This document shows, piece after piece, positions 7,596 through 18,346 of a stretch of 50,279 nt of DNA. The stretch covers positions 1 to 50,279 of the forward strand of contig NZ_PEOG01000043.1 in NCBI RefSeq assembly GCF_002761755.1. Direction: 5' to 3'. Each line of letters opens with the position of its first letter. Position 1 is the stretch's first letter. A program made the position numbers and the translations under genes. The stretch is from Roseateles chitinivorans. Lineage in GTDB: Bacteria; Pseudomonadota; Gammaproteobacteria; Burkholderiales; Burkholderiaceae_C. The notes beneath the pieces are model-generated. The model had not been told where the DNA came from and ran no database searches. It saw nothing but the letters and a program-made list of their open reading frames with translations.

Positions 7596-8474
7596 ATGGC
7601 AGCAGAAGGACACGCGCCGACCTCGGGTGAATACATCACCCACCACTTGCAGCACTGGCAGAAGAATTTCCAGTTCGAGGACGTCAAGCAGACGAACATC
7701 GTCGACTTCAGCGTCTTCAATTTCGACTCGCTGCTGTACACCTCGGTCCTCGGGCTGCTGGCCGTCTTCTTCCTGTGGCGTGCCGCACGCAAGGCGCATG
7801 CCGGCGTGCCGGGCCGCTTCCAGGCCGCCGTCGAGATCCTGGTCGAGATGGTCGACAACCAGGCCAAGGCGCTGATCCACAACGAGAAGAGCCGCAAGCT
7901 CGTCGGCCCGCTGGCGCTGACCGTGTTCGTGTGGATCTTCTTCATGAATGCGATGGACATGCTGCCGGTCGACGCGCTGCCGTCGCTGTGGTCCAGCTAC
8001 GTCGCCTCCACCGGCCACGATCCCCATCACGCCTACCAGCGCGTCGTCCCGACCGCCGACCTGTCGACGACCCTGGGCCTGTCCACCGGCGTGCTGCTGC
8101 TGTGCTTCTTCTACAACATCAAGATCAAGGGCCTGGGCGGCTGGGCCCATGAGCTGATCGCCGCGCCGTTCGGCGACCACTGGGCGCTGTGGCCCTTCAA
8201 CTTCCTCATGCAGGTCATCGAGTTCATCGCCAAGACGGTGTCTCATGGCATGCGGTTGTTCGGCAACATGTTCGCCGGCGAACTCGTGTTCATGCTGATC
8301 GCCCTGATGGGCGGCGGCTGGGCCCTGACCGGCACCGGCATCGGCCTGGCCATCGGCCACGTCATCGCCGGCACGGTCTGGACGCTGTTCCACATCCTCG
8401 TGATCACGCTGCAGGCCTTCATCTTCATGATGCTGACGCTGATCTACCTGGGCCAGGCGCACGACGCGCACTGA
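7596..8474 (+). CDS. atpB: F1Fo ATP synthase subunit a
   Basis: 292 residues, membrane stator of the Fo proton channel. The essential arginine is R220 in SHGMRLFGNMFAGELV, with the LIALMGG and QAFIFMMLTLIYLGQAHDAH segments forming the last helices. The periplasmic insertion around WSSYVASTGHDPHHAYQR is of the betaproteobacterial length. Start ATG 7596 follows a GGAAAG site. Works with the c-ring to convert proton flow into rotation. Confidence 0.98.
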   Translation: MAAEGHAPTSGEYITHHLQHWQKNFQFEDVKQTNIVDFSVFNFDSLLYTSVLGLLAVFFLWRAARKAHAGVPGRFQAAVEILVEMVDNQAKALIHNEKSRKLVGPLALTVFVWIFFMNAMDMLPVDALPSLWSSYVASTGHDPHHAYQRVVPTADLSTTLGLSTGVLLLCFFYNIKIKGLGGWAHELIAAPFGDHWALWPFNFLMQVIEFIAKTVSHGMRLFGNMFAGELVFMLIALMGGGWALTGTGIGLAIGHVIAGTVWTLFHILVITLQAFIFMMLTLIYLGQAHDAH

Positions 8475-8500
8475 TCCGGACGGACAGCCGCGATCCTCGG

Positions 8501-8547
8501 TTTCTCGATTCCCTTTCCCTTTCCTTTTTATCTAACTCTCTCAGGAG
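8501..8547 (+). promoter_or_regulatory. Pyrimidine-rich translation leader of atpE with strong RBS
   Basis: Between atpB and atpE lies an almost pure C/T run (8501-8542), ending in AGGAG (8543-8547) six bases before the ATG. It stands out in this GC-rich DNA and should be unstructured. In E. coli a U-rich leader acts as a translational enhancer for atpE because c subunits are needed in many copies; the same role is inferred here. Confidence 0.6.
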
Positions 8548-8553
8548 CAAAAC

Positions 8554-8802
8554 ATGGAAAACATCCTCGGTCTGGTCGCTCTGGCTTGCGGCATCATCGT
8601 TGGTCTGGGCGCGATCGGCGCTTCCATCGGCATCGCGCTGATGGGCGGCAAGTTCCTGGAGTCCTCGGCCCGTCAACCCGAGCTGATGAACGAACTGCAA
8701 ACCAAGATGTTCATTCTGGCTGGCCTGATCGACGCGGCCTTCCTGATCGGCGTCGCCATCGCCCTGCTGTTCGCCTTCGCCAATCCCTTCGTGCTGCGCT
8801 AA
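8554..8802 (+). CDS. atpE: F1Fo ATP synthase subunit c
   Basis: 82 residues forming two transmembrane helices around the polar loop ARQPE (39-43). The proton-carrying carboxylate is D60 in LAGLIDAAFLIGV. The first helix has the glycine/alanine packing pattern GLGAIGASIGIALMGG. The residues around D60 give no indication of sodium coupling, so proton coupling is expected. Strong AGGAG ribosome site and pyrimidine-rich leader upstream suggest high translation. Confidence 0.98.
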   Translation: MENILGLVALACGIIVGLGAIGASIGIALMGGKFLESSARQPELMNELQTKMFILAGLIDAAFLIGVAIALLFAFANPFVLR

Positions 8803-8840
8803 TCCGCCACGACCCCTTTCACGACTGAAAGGATCGTGCC

Positions 8841-9311
8841 GTGAATATCAACGCTAGCCTGTTCATCCAGTGGATCCCCTTCGCGATTCTCGTGTTCGTC
8901 ACGATGAAGTTCATCTGGCCGCCGATCGTGAAGGCGCTGGACGAGCGCGCGGACAAGATCCGTACTGGCCTGGCCGCTGCTGACCAGGCGAAGGCCGAGC
9001 TGGCCAACGCCAACAAGAAGGTCGACGAGCAACTGGCGCAGACCCGCAACGAAACCACGAAGCTGCTGTCCGACGCCGAGAAGCGCGGCGCCGCCATCGT
9101 GGACGAAGCGAAGAAGCGCGCGGAGGACGAAGGCGCCAAGATCATCGCCGCTGCGAAGGCCGAGGCCGAGCAGCAGTCGGTGCGTGCCCGTGAGGCCCTG
9201 CGCGAGCAGGTCGCCGCGCTGGCCGTCAAGGGCGCCGAGCAGATCCTGCAGCGCGAGGTCAATGCCAGCGTGCACGCCGAATTGCTGAACCGTCTCAAGA
9301 CGGAGCTGTAA
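8841..9311 (+). CDS. atpF: F1Fo ATP synthase subunit b
   Basis: 156 residues from a GTG at 8841 (GAAAGGA upstream). One N-terminal membrane helix (LFIQWIPFAILVFVTMKFIW) is followed by a long, charged, alanine-rich coiled coil that forms the peripheral stalk dimer, with the conserved start PPIVKALDERADKI. The C-terminus binds the delta subunit. Two bp separate it from atpH. Confidence 0.97.
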   Translation: MNINASLFIQWIPFAILVFVTMKFIWPPIVKALDERADKIRTGLAAADQAKAELANANKKVDEQLAQTRNETTKLLSDAEKRGAAIVDEAKKRAEDEGAKIIAAAKAEAEQQSVRAREALREQVAALAVKGAEQILQREVNASVHAELLNRLKTEL

Positions 9312-9313
9312 TC

Positions 9314-9847
9314 ATGGCTGAACTCGCAACCATTGCCCGTCCCTACGCCGAAGCGCTGTTCCAGGTCGCGTCCTCGCAGGACCTGAAGGCCTGGAACGAG
9401 CAGTTGGCCGCGCTGGCGCTCGTCGCCGGCGACAGCCAACTGCGCCAGTTCGCCGAAGACCCGAAGGTGGGCACCGAACAGGTGTTCCAGGTCATGTCGG
9501 CGGCCAGCAAGCAGACGCTGCTGCCCGGCGTGCAGAACTTCCTGCGCGAGGTGATCGCCAACGGCCGCCTGTCGGCGCTGCCGGCGATGGTCCAGCAGTT
9601 CCACGAACTGGCCAACGCCGCTTCCGGCGTGTCCGACGCGCAGATCTTCAGCGCCTACCCGATCGAGCCGGCCCAGCTGGCCGACGTGGTCGCGTCGCTG
9701 GAGAAGCGCTTCGGTCGCAAGCTGCAAGCCCGCGTCGAGCTGGAGCCTGGCCTGATCGGCGGTATCCGTGTGGTGGTCGGCGACGAGGTGCTGGACACCT
9801 CGGTGAAGGCCCGCCTGGAACGCATGAAAGTGGCGCTGACGGCCTGA
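9314..9847 (+). CDS. atpH: F1Fo ATP synthase subunit delta
   Basis: 177 residues. The N-terminal helical bundle opens with the usual ATIARPYAEALFQVA, and the C-terminal part has the family signature VELEPGLIGGIRVVVGDEVLDTSVKARLERM. It joins the top of F1 to the b-subunit stalk. Start ATG 9314 is 2 bp after atpF; 91 bp separate it from atpA. Confidence 0.97.
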   Translation: MAELATIARPYAEALFQVASSQDLKAWNEQLAALALVAGDSQLRQFAEDPKVGTEQVFQVMSAASKQTLLPGVQNFLREVIANGRLSALPAMVQQFHELANAASGVSDAQIFSAYPIEPAQLADVVASLEKRFGRKLQARVELEPGLIGGIRVVVGDEVLDTSVKARLERMKVALTA

Positions 9848-9938
9848 GGCGCAAGCCTCCGGTCCCAGCCCGACTGCCAAAGATCCCCCCGATTCACCCT
9901 GGTGTCCCGCTTCGGCGGGATGCCGTTGGGAGCAAGCA

Positions 9939-11492
<1,554 letters not shown>

Positions 11493-11550
11493 GCAACCAT
11501 GACCGGGTCTCGCTGAAGTCAGGCAAGACCCGGCCCTCACAGGAGAAATC

Positions 11551-12426
11551 ATGGCAGCAGGCAAGGAAATTCGCGGCAAGATCAAGTCGGTCGAGAACAC
11601 CAAGAAGATCACCAAGGCCATGGAAATGGTCGCCGCTTCGAAGATGCGCAAGGCGCAGGATCGGATGCGCGCGGCCCGTCCGTACGCGGAAAAGGTGGGC
11701 AACATCGCCGCCAATCTGTCGAAGGCCAATCCCGAGTACCGCCATCCGTTCATGGTGTCGCATCCCGACGCCAAGACGGCGGGCTTCGTGGTGGTCACGA
11801 CCGACAAGGGCCTGTGCGGTGGCCTGAACACCAACCTGCTTCGCGCGACGACCAGCAAGCTCAAGGACATCGAGCAGGCGGGTCAGAAGGCGGAAGTGGT
11901 CGCGATCGGCAACAAGGGTCTGGGCTTCATGAACCGGATCGGCGCCAAGGTCGTCGCGCATGCGACGCAGCTCGGCGACAGCCCCCAGCTCGAGAAGCTG
12001 GTCGGCCCGGTCAAGACGCTGCTGGACGCCTACGCGGAAGGCAAGCTGTCGGCGGTCTATCTCTGCTACACGCGCTTCGTCAACACGATGAAGCAGGAGC
12101 CGGTGGTGCAGCAGCTGCTGCCGCTGACGGCCGAGTCGCTGGAGACGGATGCCGCGGGTCACGCATGGGATTACCTGTACGAACCCGACGCCCCGACGGT
12201 GATCAACGAACTGCTGGTGCGCTACACCGAAGCCCTGGTCTATCAGGCCGTGGCGGAGAACATGGCGTCCGAGCAATCGGCGCGCATGGTGGCCATGAAG
12301 GCCGCGACCGACAACGCCGGCACGCTGATCGGCGAGCTGAAACTGGTCTACAACAAGACCCGCCAGGCCGCGATCACGAAGGAACTGTCGGAAATCGTCA
12401 GCGGCGCGGCCGCCATCAGCGGTTGA
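11551..12426 (+). CDS. atpG: F1Fo ATP synthase subunit gamma
   Basis: 291 residues. Typical N-terminal helix GKEIRGKIKSVENTKKITKAMEMVAASKMRKAQ and C-terminal helix MKAATDNAGTLIGEL...YNKTRQAAITKELSEIVSGA, which together form the rotating coiled-coil shaft inside the alpha/beta ring. The central Rossmann-like domain (VTTDKGLCGGLNTN) is intact. AGGAG ribosome site upstream of the ATG. Confidence 0.98.
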   Translation: MAAGKEIRGKIKSVENTKKITKAMEMVAASKMRKAQDRMRAARPYAEKVGNIAANLSKANPEYRHPFMVSHPDAKTAGFVVVTTDKGLCGGLNTNLLRATTSKLKDIEQAGQKAEVVAIGNKGLGFMNRIGAKVVAHATQLGDSPQLEKLVGPVKTLLDAYAEGKLSAVYLCYTRFVNTMKQEPVVQQLLPLTAESLETDAAGHAWDYLYEPDAPTVINELLVRYTEALVYQAVAENMASEQSARMVAMKAATDNAGTLIGELKLVYNKTRQAAITKELSEIVSGAAAISG

Positions 12427-12476
12427 TCCCGGCGATCGATCGCAGGCAACAGATTTGGAATTGAAGGAACGAAGAA

Positions 12477-13889
<1,413 letters not shown>

Positions 13890-13890
13890 G

Positions 13891-13996
13891 CCGGCAAGCG
13901 GCGCATACGGCATGCTGGCGTCGTTGTCGTGCTCGCCGGACATTGAGTCCGGCTCCGCGCGACGCCTAGCCAGCGCACCGTCTGCTTGCTTGCCGG
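13891..13996 (+). other. Nested inverted-repeat element between atpD and atpC
   Basis: Starting one base after the atpD stop, complementary segments nest symmetrically. Outer 9 bp: CCGGCAAGC 13891-13899 with GCTTGCCGG 13988-13996. Then ACGG 13907-13910 with CCGT 13978-13981. Then GCTGG+CGTCG 13914-13923 with CGACG 13960-13964 and CCAGC 13970-13974, with a 5-base bulge. Inner 6 bp: CCGGAC 13936-13941 with GTCCGG 13947-13952. The whole could fold as one extended hairpin. No T-run follows. It may lower atpC expression, protect an mRNA 3' end, or be a REP-like palindromic repeat. Confidence 0.55.
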
Positions 13997-14053
13997 TCTC
14001 TCGTCTTCACGGATGAGAACCGGTCCTTCGAAGCTAACGAATAGGAAATCGCA

Positions 14054-14470
14054 ATGGCAACCCTCCACGTGAACGTGGTCTCGGCGGAAGAGCAGATCTT
14101 CTCGGGCGAGGCGAAATTCGTGGCGCTGCCGGGCGAAGGCGGCGAGCTGGGCATCCTGCCCAAGCACACCCCGCTGATCACCCGCATCAAGCCGGGCGCG
14201 GTCCGCATCCAGCGCCCGGACGGCGACGAGGAATTCGTCTTCGTCGCCGGCGGCCTGCTGGAAGTGCAGCCCGACGTCGTGACCGTGCTGGCCGACACCG
14301 CCATCCGCGGCAAGGACCTCGACGAGGCCCGCGCCGAGGCCGCGAAGAAGGCCGCCGAGGACGCGATGAAGAACGCCAAGAGCGACATCGACTTCGCCAA
14401 GGCGCAAAGCGAATTCGCGGCCATGGCCGCTCAGATCGCCGCGCTGCGGAAGTTCCGCGCCAAGCGCTGA
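14054..14470 (+). CDS. atpC: F1Fo ATP synthase subunit epsilon
   Basis: 138 residues. N-terminal beta-sandwich (TLHVNVVSAEEQIFSGEAKFV, PGEGGELGILPKHTPLIT) and a C-terminal two-helix domain (LDEARAEAAKKAAEDAMKN...AQIAALRKFR) that regulates ATPase activity. Start ATG 14054 follows AGGAAA. It is the last gene of the operon; a strong terminator follows 51 bp later. Confidence 0.98.
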   Translation: MATLHVNVVSAEEQIFSGEAKFVALPGEGGELGILPKHTPLITRIKPGAVRIQRPDGDEEFVFVAGGLLEVQPDVVTVLADTAIRGKDLDEARAEAAKKAAEDAMKNAKSDIDFAKAQSEFAAMAAQIAALRKFRAKR

Positions 14471-14521
14471 GCCCCCTCACACCCGCATCGGCGATCGATG
14501 CGGCGTGTGCACCACACACTG

Positions 14522-14567
14522 CATCGGCAGGACTGCGAAAAACTCGCACTCCTGCCGATGTTCTTTT
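14522..14567 (+). terminator. Intrinsic terminator of the atp operon
   Basis: An 11-bp perfect stem, CATCGGCAGGA (14522-14532) with TCCTGCCGATG (14550-14560), has a second 5-bp stem TGCGA/TCGCA inside it and is followed by TTCTTTT (14561-14567). A further hairpin without a T-run lies just before it at 14478-14509 (CACAC/GTGTG around CGCATCG/CGATGCG). Confidence 0.92.
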
Positions 14568-14672
14568 CAGCGTCGCCCGGACCGCTCTGTTCGGTGACGC
14601 ACACTGCCAACATCCGGCCTCGACCGGAGCATCCGCCGGCGTCCCGCCGGTGTCGTTTTTGAGGGAGTTTCC

Positions 14673-15356
14673 ATGTCATTCAACGTCCTGGCGCGCCGCG
14701 CCACGCTGGCGCTCGCCCTGGCGGCCCTGTTCGGCTGCGCGACCGAGCAGTCCCGCACCATCGAAGTCCCGCGCGCCGCGCCCGCCCCGGTCCAGTACCA
14801 GGGCCAGCGCGCGCCGATCGCGGTCGGCAAGTTCGAGAACCGCTCCAGCTTCATGCGCGGCATGTTCGCCGACGCGATCGACCGCCTGGGCAACCAGTCC
14901 AAGTCGATCCTGATCGCCCACCTGCAGCAGACCAACCGCTTCAGCGTGCTGGACCGCGACAACCTCGAGGAAGCGCAGCAGGAAGCCAAGTTCAAGAACA
15001 GCGCCCTGACGATCAAGGGCGCGGACTACCTGGTGACCGGCTCGGTGACCGAATTCGGCCGCAAGGAAGTCGGCGACCAGCAGCTGTTCGGCGTGCTGGG
15101 CCGCGGCAAGAAGCAGATCGCCTATGCCAAGGTCACGCTGAACGTGGTGAACAGCCAGACCTCGGAAGTCGTGTACTCGGCCCAGGGCGCTGGCGAATAC
15201 GAGCTGTCGACGCGCGAAGTCGTCGGCTTCGGCGGCACCGCCAGCTACGACGCGACGCTGAACGGCAAGGTCCTGGACCTGGCCATCAAGGAGGCCGTCA
15301 ACACGATGGTCGCCGGCATCGACAGCGGCGCCTGGAAGCCGCAAGCCGCCCGCTGA
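14673..15356 (+). CDS. CsgG-family lipoprotein
   Basis: 227 residues with a lipoprotein signal peptide ending in the lipobox ALFGC (C22). The mature part has the CsgG-like pattern IAVGKFENRSSF...LIAHLQQTNRFSVLDRDNLEEAQQE and GADYLVTGSVTEFG. CsgG forms the curli export pore, but this subgroup occurs with DUF4810 and DUF799 lipoproteins in many betaproteobacteria and in Neisseria, without curli subunits, and its role is not settled. Start ATG 14673 follows GAGGGAG. Probably the first gene of a three-gene operon. Confidence 0.9.
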   Translation: MSFNVLARRATLALALAALFGCATEQSRTIEVPRAAPAPVQYQGQRAPIAVGKFENRSSFMRGMFADAIDRLGNQSKSILIAHLQQTNRFSVLDRDNLEEAQQEAKFKNSALTIKGADYLVTGSVTEFGRKEVGDQQLFGVLGRGKKQIAYAKVTLNVVNSQTSEVVYSAQGAGEYELSTREVVGFGGTASYDATLNGKVLDLAIKEAVNTMVAGIDSGAWKPQAAR

Positions 15357-15370
15357 ACAGGAGCCCGACC

Positions 15371-15784
15371 ATGACCCTCCGCATCAAGCACGCGTTCCGC
15401 GTGGGCGCAGCCGTGGCCGTCGCCGCGCTGCTGACCGCCTGCGGCACGCCGCAGAAGCCGCTCTACCAATGGGCCGGCTACCAGAACAGCGTCTACCAGT
15501 ACTTCAAGACCAACGGCACCGCGCCCGGCGACCAGATCACGCAGCTCGAAGCCCAGCTGATCAAGAACAAGGCCGCCAACGAGGCGACGCCGCCTGGCCT
15601 GCACGGTCACCTGGCGCTGCTGTACGCGAAGGTCGGCAATGACGACGCCGCCCGTGCGCACCTGGAAGCCGAACGCGCGCTGTTCCCGGAGTCCGCCGCC
15701 TACGTGGACTTCCTGCTGAAGAAGCCGTCCGAGAAGACCGCGGCCGCAGCCGCCGCGCCCGCCAAGGCGGCCAGCGGCGTCTGA
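15371..15784 (+). CDS. DUF4810-domain lipoprotein
   Basis: 137 residues; signal peptide with lipobox LLTAC (C24), then the family pattern PLYQWAGYQNSVYQYFK and a helical, TPR-like stretch GLHGHLALLYAKVGNDDAARAHLEAERALFPES. An alanine-rich tail ends the protein. It lies 14 bp after the CsgG-like gene with its own AGGAG. Likely anchored in the outer membrane and part of one complex with its two neighbours; function unknown. Confidence 0.88.
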   Translation: MTLRIKHAFRVGAAVAVAALLTACGTPQKPLYQWAGYQNSVYQYFKTNGTAPGDQITQLEAQLIKNKAANEATPPGLHGHLALLYAKVGNDDAARAHLEAERALFPESAAYVDFLLKKPSEKTAAAAAAPAKAASGV

Positions 15785-15803
15785 GCGCCGAGGAGAACGA
15801 CAC

Positions 15804-16448
15804 ATGACGAACCTGATGTCCCTGATCCGTCGCCTCGGCGCCGTGGCCGTGCTGGCTGCGCTGACCGCCTGTGCCTCGCCGTCCAAGCCCTACGACTACA
15901 CCGCGTTCAAGGAAGCCAAGCCGGCCTCGCTGCTGGTGCTGCCACCGGTCAACGACACGCCGGACGTGAACGCCACCTACGGCGTGCTGTCCAACCTGTC
16001 GATGCCGCTGGGCGAAGCGGGCTACTACGTGCTGCCGGTGTCGCTGGTCGATGAGACGCTGCGCACGAATGGCGTCACCACGGCTTCCGACGCCCGCCAC
16101 ATCGACGCCGGCAAGCTGCGCCAGATCTTTGGCGCGGACGCGGTGCTGTACGTCGACGTGAAGCAGTACGGCTCGGTCTACAAGGTGCTGATGAGCGAGA
16201 CCATCGTCGAGGTGCAGGCCAAGCTGGTCGACCTTCGCACCGGCACGCTGCTCTGGGACGGCAAGGCCTCGGCGTCGAGCGCCGAGCAGAACAACAACCA
16301 GGGCCTCATCGGCGCGCTGCTGACGCAGGTCATCAACAACCTGACGGACCGCAGCTACGACATCGCGGGCTTGGCCAGCAACCGTCTGGTCTACGCCCCC
16401 AATGGTCTGCTGCCGGGTCCCCGGGCGCGCCAGCCTGTGAAAAACTAA
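15804..16448 (+). CDS. DUF799 (GNA1162-like) lipoprotein
   Basis: 214 residues; lipobox ALTAC (C23), then the family segments SLLVLPPVNDTPDVNATYGVL, GYYVLPVSLVDETLRTNG and IFGADAVLYVDVKQYG. The Neisseria member GNA1162 is a surface lipoprotein whose fold resembles the TolB N-terminal domain. Third gene of the lipoprotein set (19 bp gap, AGGAG upstream); a terminator follows. Role inferred only from co-occurrence: an outer-membrane assembly together with the CsgG-like protein. Confidence 0.9.
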   Translation: MTNLMSLIRRLGAVAVLAALTACASPSKPYDYTAFKEAKPASLLVLPPVNDTPDVNATYGVLSNLSMPLGEAGYYVLPVSLVDETLRTNGVTTASDARHIDAGKLRQIFGADAVLYVDVKQYGSVYKVLMSETIVEVQAKLVDLRTGTLLWDGKASASSAEQNNNQGLIGALLTQVINNLTDRSYDIAGLASNRLVYAPNGLLPGPRARQPVKN

Positions 16449-16503
16449 GGGTCTCGACCACGAACCCGGAACCGGCCGGCGCCGCGACGCGCCAGCCGCT
16501 CCC

Positions 16504-16537
16504 ACCCACCGGTTCGCGCCGGTGGGTTTTCTTTTTT
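16504..16537 (+). terminator. Intrinsic terminator after the lipoprotein operon
   Basis: CCCACCGG (16505-16512), loop TTCGCG, CCGGTGGG (16519-16526), then TTTTCTTTTTT (16527-16537). A textbook Rho-independent terminator, but its T-run ends only 4 bases before the next start codon at 16542. Confidence 0.93.
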
Positions 16538-16541
16538 CAGC

Positions 16542-17387
16542 ATGACCACTCCGATCTCCATCACCCGCTACCAGGGCCTCGAGGCCATCGAACTTCGCGC
16601 GCCCGACGGTGCCCGCGCGACGCTGCTGCTGCATGGTGCGCACCTGGTGTCCTGGGTGCCCGCGGGCGCCGACGAGCAGCTTTACCTGTCGCCCCGGAGC
16701 GCTTTTGCCACCGGCCAGGCGATCCGTGGCGGCGTGCCGGTGATCTTTCCGCAGTTCGCGACGCGCGGCCCGCTGCAGCGTCACGGCTTCGCCCGTGGGA
16801 AGCCGTGGCAACTGGTCAGCGCCGAGTCCGGCAAGGACGACGCATTGGCGGTGCTGCGCCTGAACGACGACGGCGCCACCCGCATGGTCTGGCCGCATGC
16901 CTTCGAGGCCGAGATCAGTCTGCGCATCGCCGGTCGGGCGCTCGAGATCGAACTGGCCTGCGAGAACCAGGGCGACACGCCGCTGTCCTTCAGCGCCGCG
17001 CTGCACACCTACCTGAGGCTGACCCAGATCATGTCCGCATCGCTCCAGGGCCTGTCGGGTCTGGCGTACTGGGACTCGACGACGGAACGCGCCGCGACCC
17101 AGCACGAGGATCTGCTGCGCCTGGACGGCGAAACCGACCGCATCTACCAGGACGTCCGGCACAGCCTGACCCTGCGCGACGGCGACCGCCGACTCGCGAT
17201 CCGCCAGCAGGGCTTCGCCGACGCGGTGGTCTGGAACCCCGGCCAGGCCAAGGGCGATGCCCTTCCTGACATGCCCGAAGGCGGCTGGAAGCAGATGCTC
17301 TGCGTCGAGGCGGCGCAGGTGCTCAAGCCGGTCGAACTCGCGCCCGGCGAGAGCTGGGCGGGGATGCAGACGCTCGAACTGCTCTGA
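16542..17387 (+). CDS. D-hexose-6-phosphate mutarotase (aldose 1-epimerase fold)
   Basis: 281 residues, YeaD-type. It interconverts alpha and beta anomers of hexose 6-phosphates. Family motifs: GGVPVIFPQF, the catalytic histidine region RHGFARGKPW, the second histidine in SAALHTYLRL and the catalytic glutamate in MLCVEAAQV. The ATG lies 5 bases beyond the T-run of a strong terminator with no visible Shine-Dalgarno sequence. A later start would remove conserved N-terminal strands, so the gene must be expressed by readthrough or from a promoter overlapping the terminator. Confidence 0.92.
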   Translation: MTTPISITRYQGLEAIELRAPDGARATLLLHGAHLVSWVPAGADEQLYLSPRSAFATGQAIRGGVPVIFPQFATRGPLQRHGFARGKPWQLVSAESGKDDALAVLRLNDDGATRMVWPHAFEAEISLRIAGRALEIELACENQGDTPLSFSAALHTYLRLTQIMSASLQGLSGLAYWDSTTERAATQHEDLLRLDGETDRIYQDVRHSLTLRDGDRRLAIRQQGFADAVVWNPGQAKGDALPDMPEGGWKQMLCVEAAQVLKPVELAPGESWAGMQTLELL

Positions 17388-17437
17388 TCTGCACGTGCCG
17401 CGGTAAGCTGCCCCGTCCTTCACTGTACGGAGCGAGC

Positions 17438-18277
17438 ATGGGCGACAAGAAGTCCAAGAACGACGCGAAGCGGAGCGACCGGTCAGGCGGGAACAGCGGT
17501 AACGGGGACAAGCTCTCCAAGTCCGACTACCTGGACCGCCTGCAGCCTCTGCAGGTCGAGCTCAACAACCTGGCCCGGTGGCTGCAGCACACGCGCAAGC
17601 GGCTGCTGGTGATCATCGAAGGTCGCGACACCGCCGGGAAGGGCGGCGTCATCAACGCGATCTCCGAGACGCTCAATCCCCGCCAATGCCGCACCGTGGC
17701 GCTGGGCAAGCCCAGCGAGCGCGAGCAGGGCGAGTGGTACTTCCAGCGCTACCTCAGCCACCTGCCGTCCGCTGGCGAGATCGTGCTCTTCGACCGCAGC
17801 TGGTACAACCGCGCCGGTGTCGAGGCCGTGATGGGCTTCTGCACGCCGCAGCAGACCGAGGACTTCCTTGACCAGGTGCCCCGCCTGGAACGGCTGCTGG
17901 TCGACGACGGCCTGCTGCTGTTCAAGTACTGGCTCACCGTCGACCAGCAGCAGCAGGAGGAGCGCTTCGCCGAACGCGCCGAGGATCCGCTCAAGCAGTG
18001 GAAGCTCTCGCCGATCGACCTCGAGGCCCGCAAGCATTACCAGGACTACGGCCGCGCGCGCGACCGCATGCTCGAGCACACGCACACCAAGCACGCGCCC
18101 TGGACGCTGGTCGACTTCAACGACCAGCGCCGCGGACGGCTCACGCTGATCCGCCACCTGCTCGACCATCTGCCGGACGTGACCGTGCCGGCGAAGGAGC
18201 TGGTGTTCCCCAAGCTCAAGGGCGGTCCGAAGGCAGAGCGCTTCGGCTGGAAGCTCAAGCCGATCAAGAGCCTTTGA
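17438..18277 (+). CDS. ppk2: Polyphosphate kinase 2 family protein
   Basis: 279 residues. PPK2 enzymes move phosphate between polyphosphate and nucleotides. Walker A is EGRDTAGKGG (61-70), Walker B LFDRSWYNR (117-125), and the lid region contains WKLSPIDLEARKHYQDY. One PPK2 domain (class I or III size) with a lysine/serine-rich N-terminal extension of about 28 residues. Whether it makes GTP/ATP or polyphosphate cannot be told by eye. GGAG precedes the ATG. It ends convergent to a TPM-domain gene. Confidence 0.93.
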   Translation: MGDKKSKNDAKRSDRSGGNSGNGDKLSKSDYLDRLQPLQVELNNLARWLQHTRKRLLVIIEGRDTAGKGGVINAISETLNPRQCRTVALGKPSEREQGEWYFQRYLSHLPSAGEIVLFDRSWYNRAGVEAVMGFCTPQQTEDFLDQVPRLERLLVDDGLLLFKYWLTVDQQQQEERFAERAEDPLKQWKLSPIDLEARKHYQDYGRARDRMLEHTHTKHAPWTLVDFNDQRRGRLTLIRHLLDHLPDVTVPAKELVFPKLKGGPKAERFGWKLKPIKSL

Positions 18278-18297
18278 GCTGCAGGACCGCCAGCGGA

Positions 18298-18325
18298 CTC
18301 GGCCGTCGACGAGATTGCGGCCGAG
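18298..18325. terminator. Inverted repeat at a convergent junction (ppk2 / TPM gene)
   Basis: CTCGGCCG (18298-18305) and CGGCCGAG (18318-18325), an 8-bp perfect stem with a 12-base loop, between two genes that end toward each other. No T-run on either strand, so a bidirectional terminator or mRNA end-protection hairpin is only probable. Confidence 0.5.
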
Positions 18326-18346
18326 CCGCGTAGCGGGCGAGGCGAG

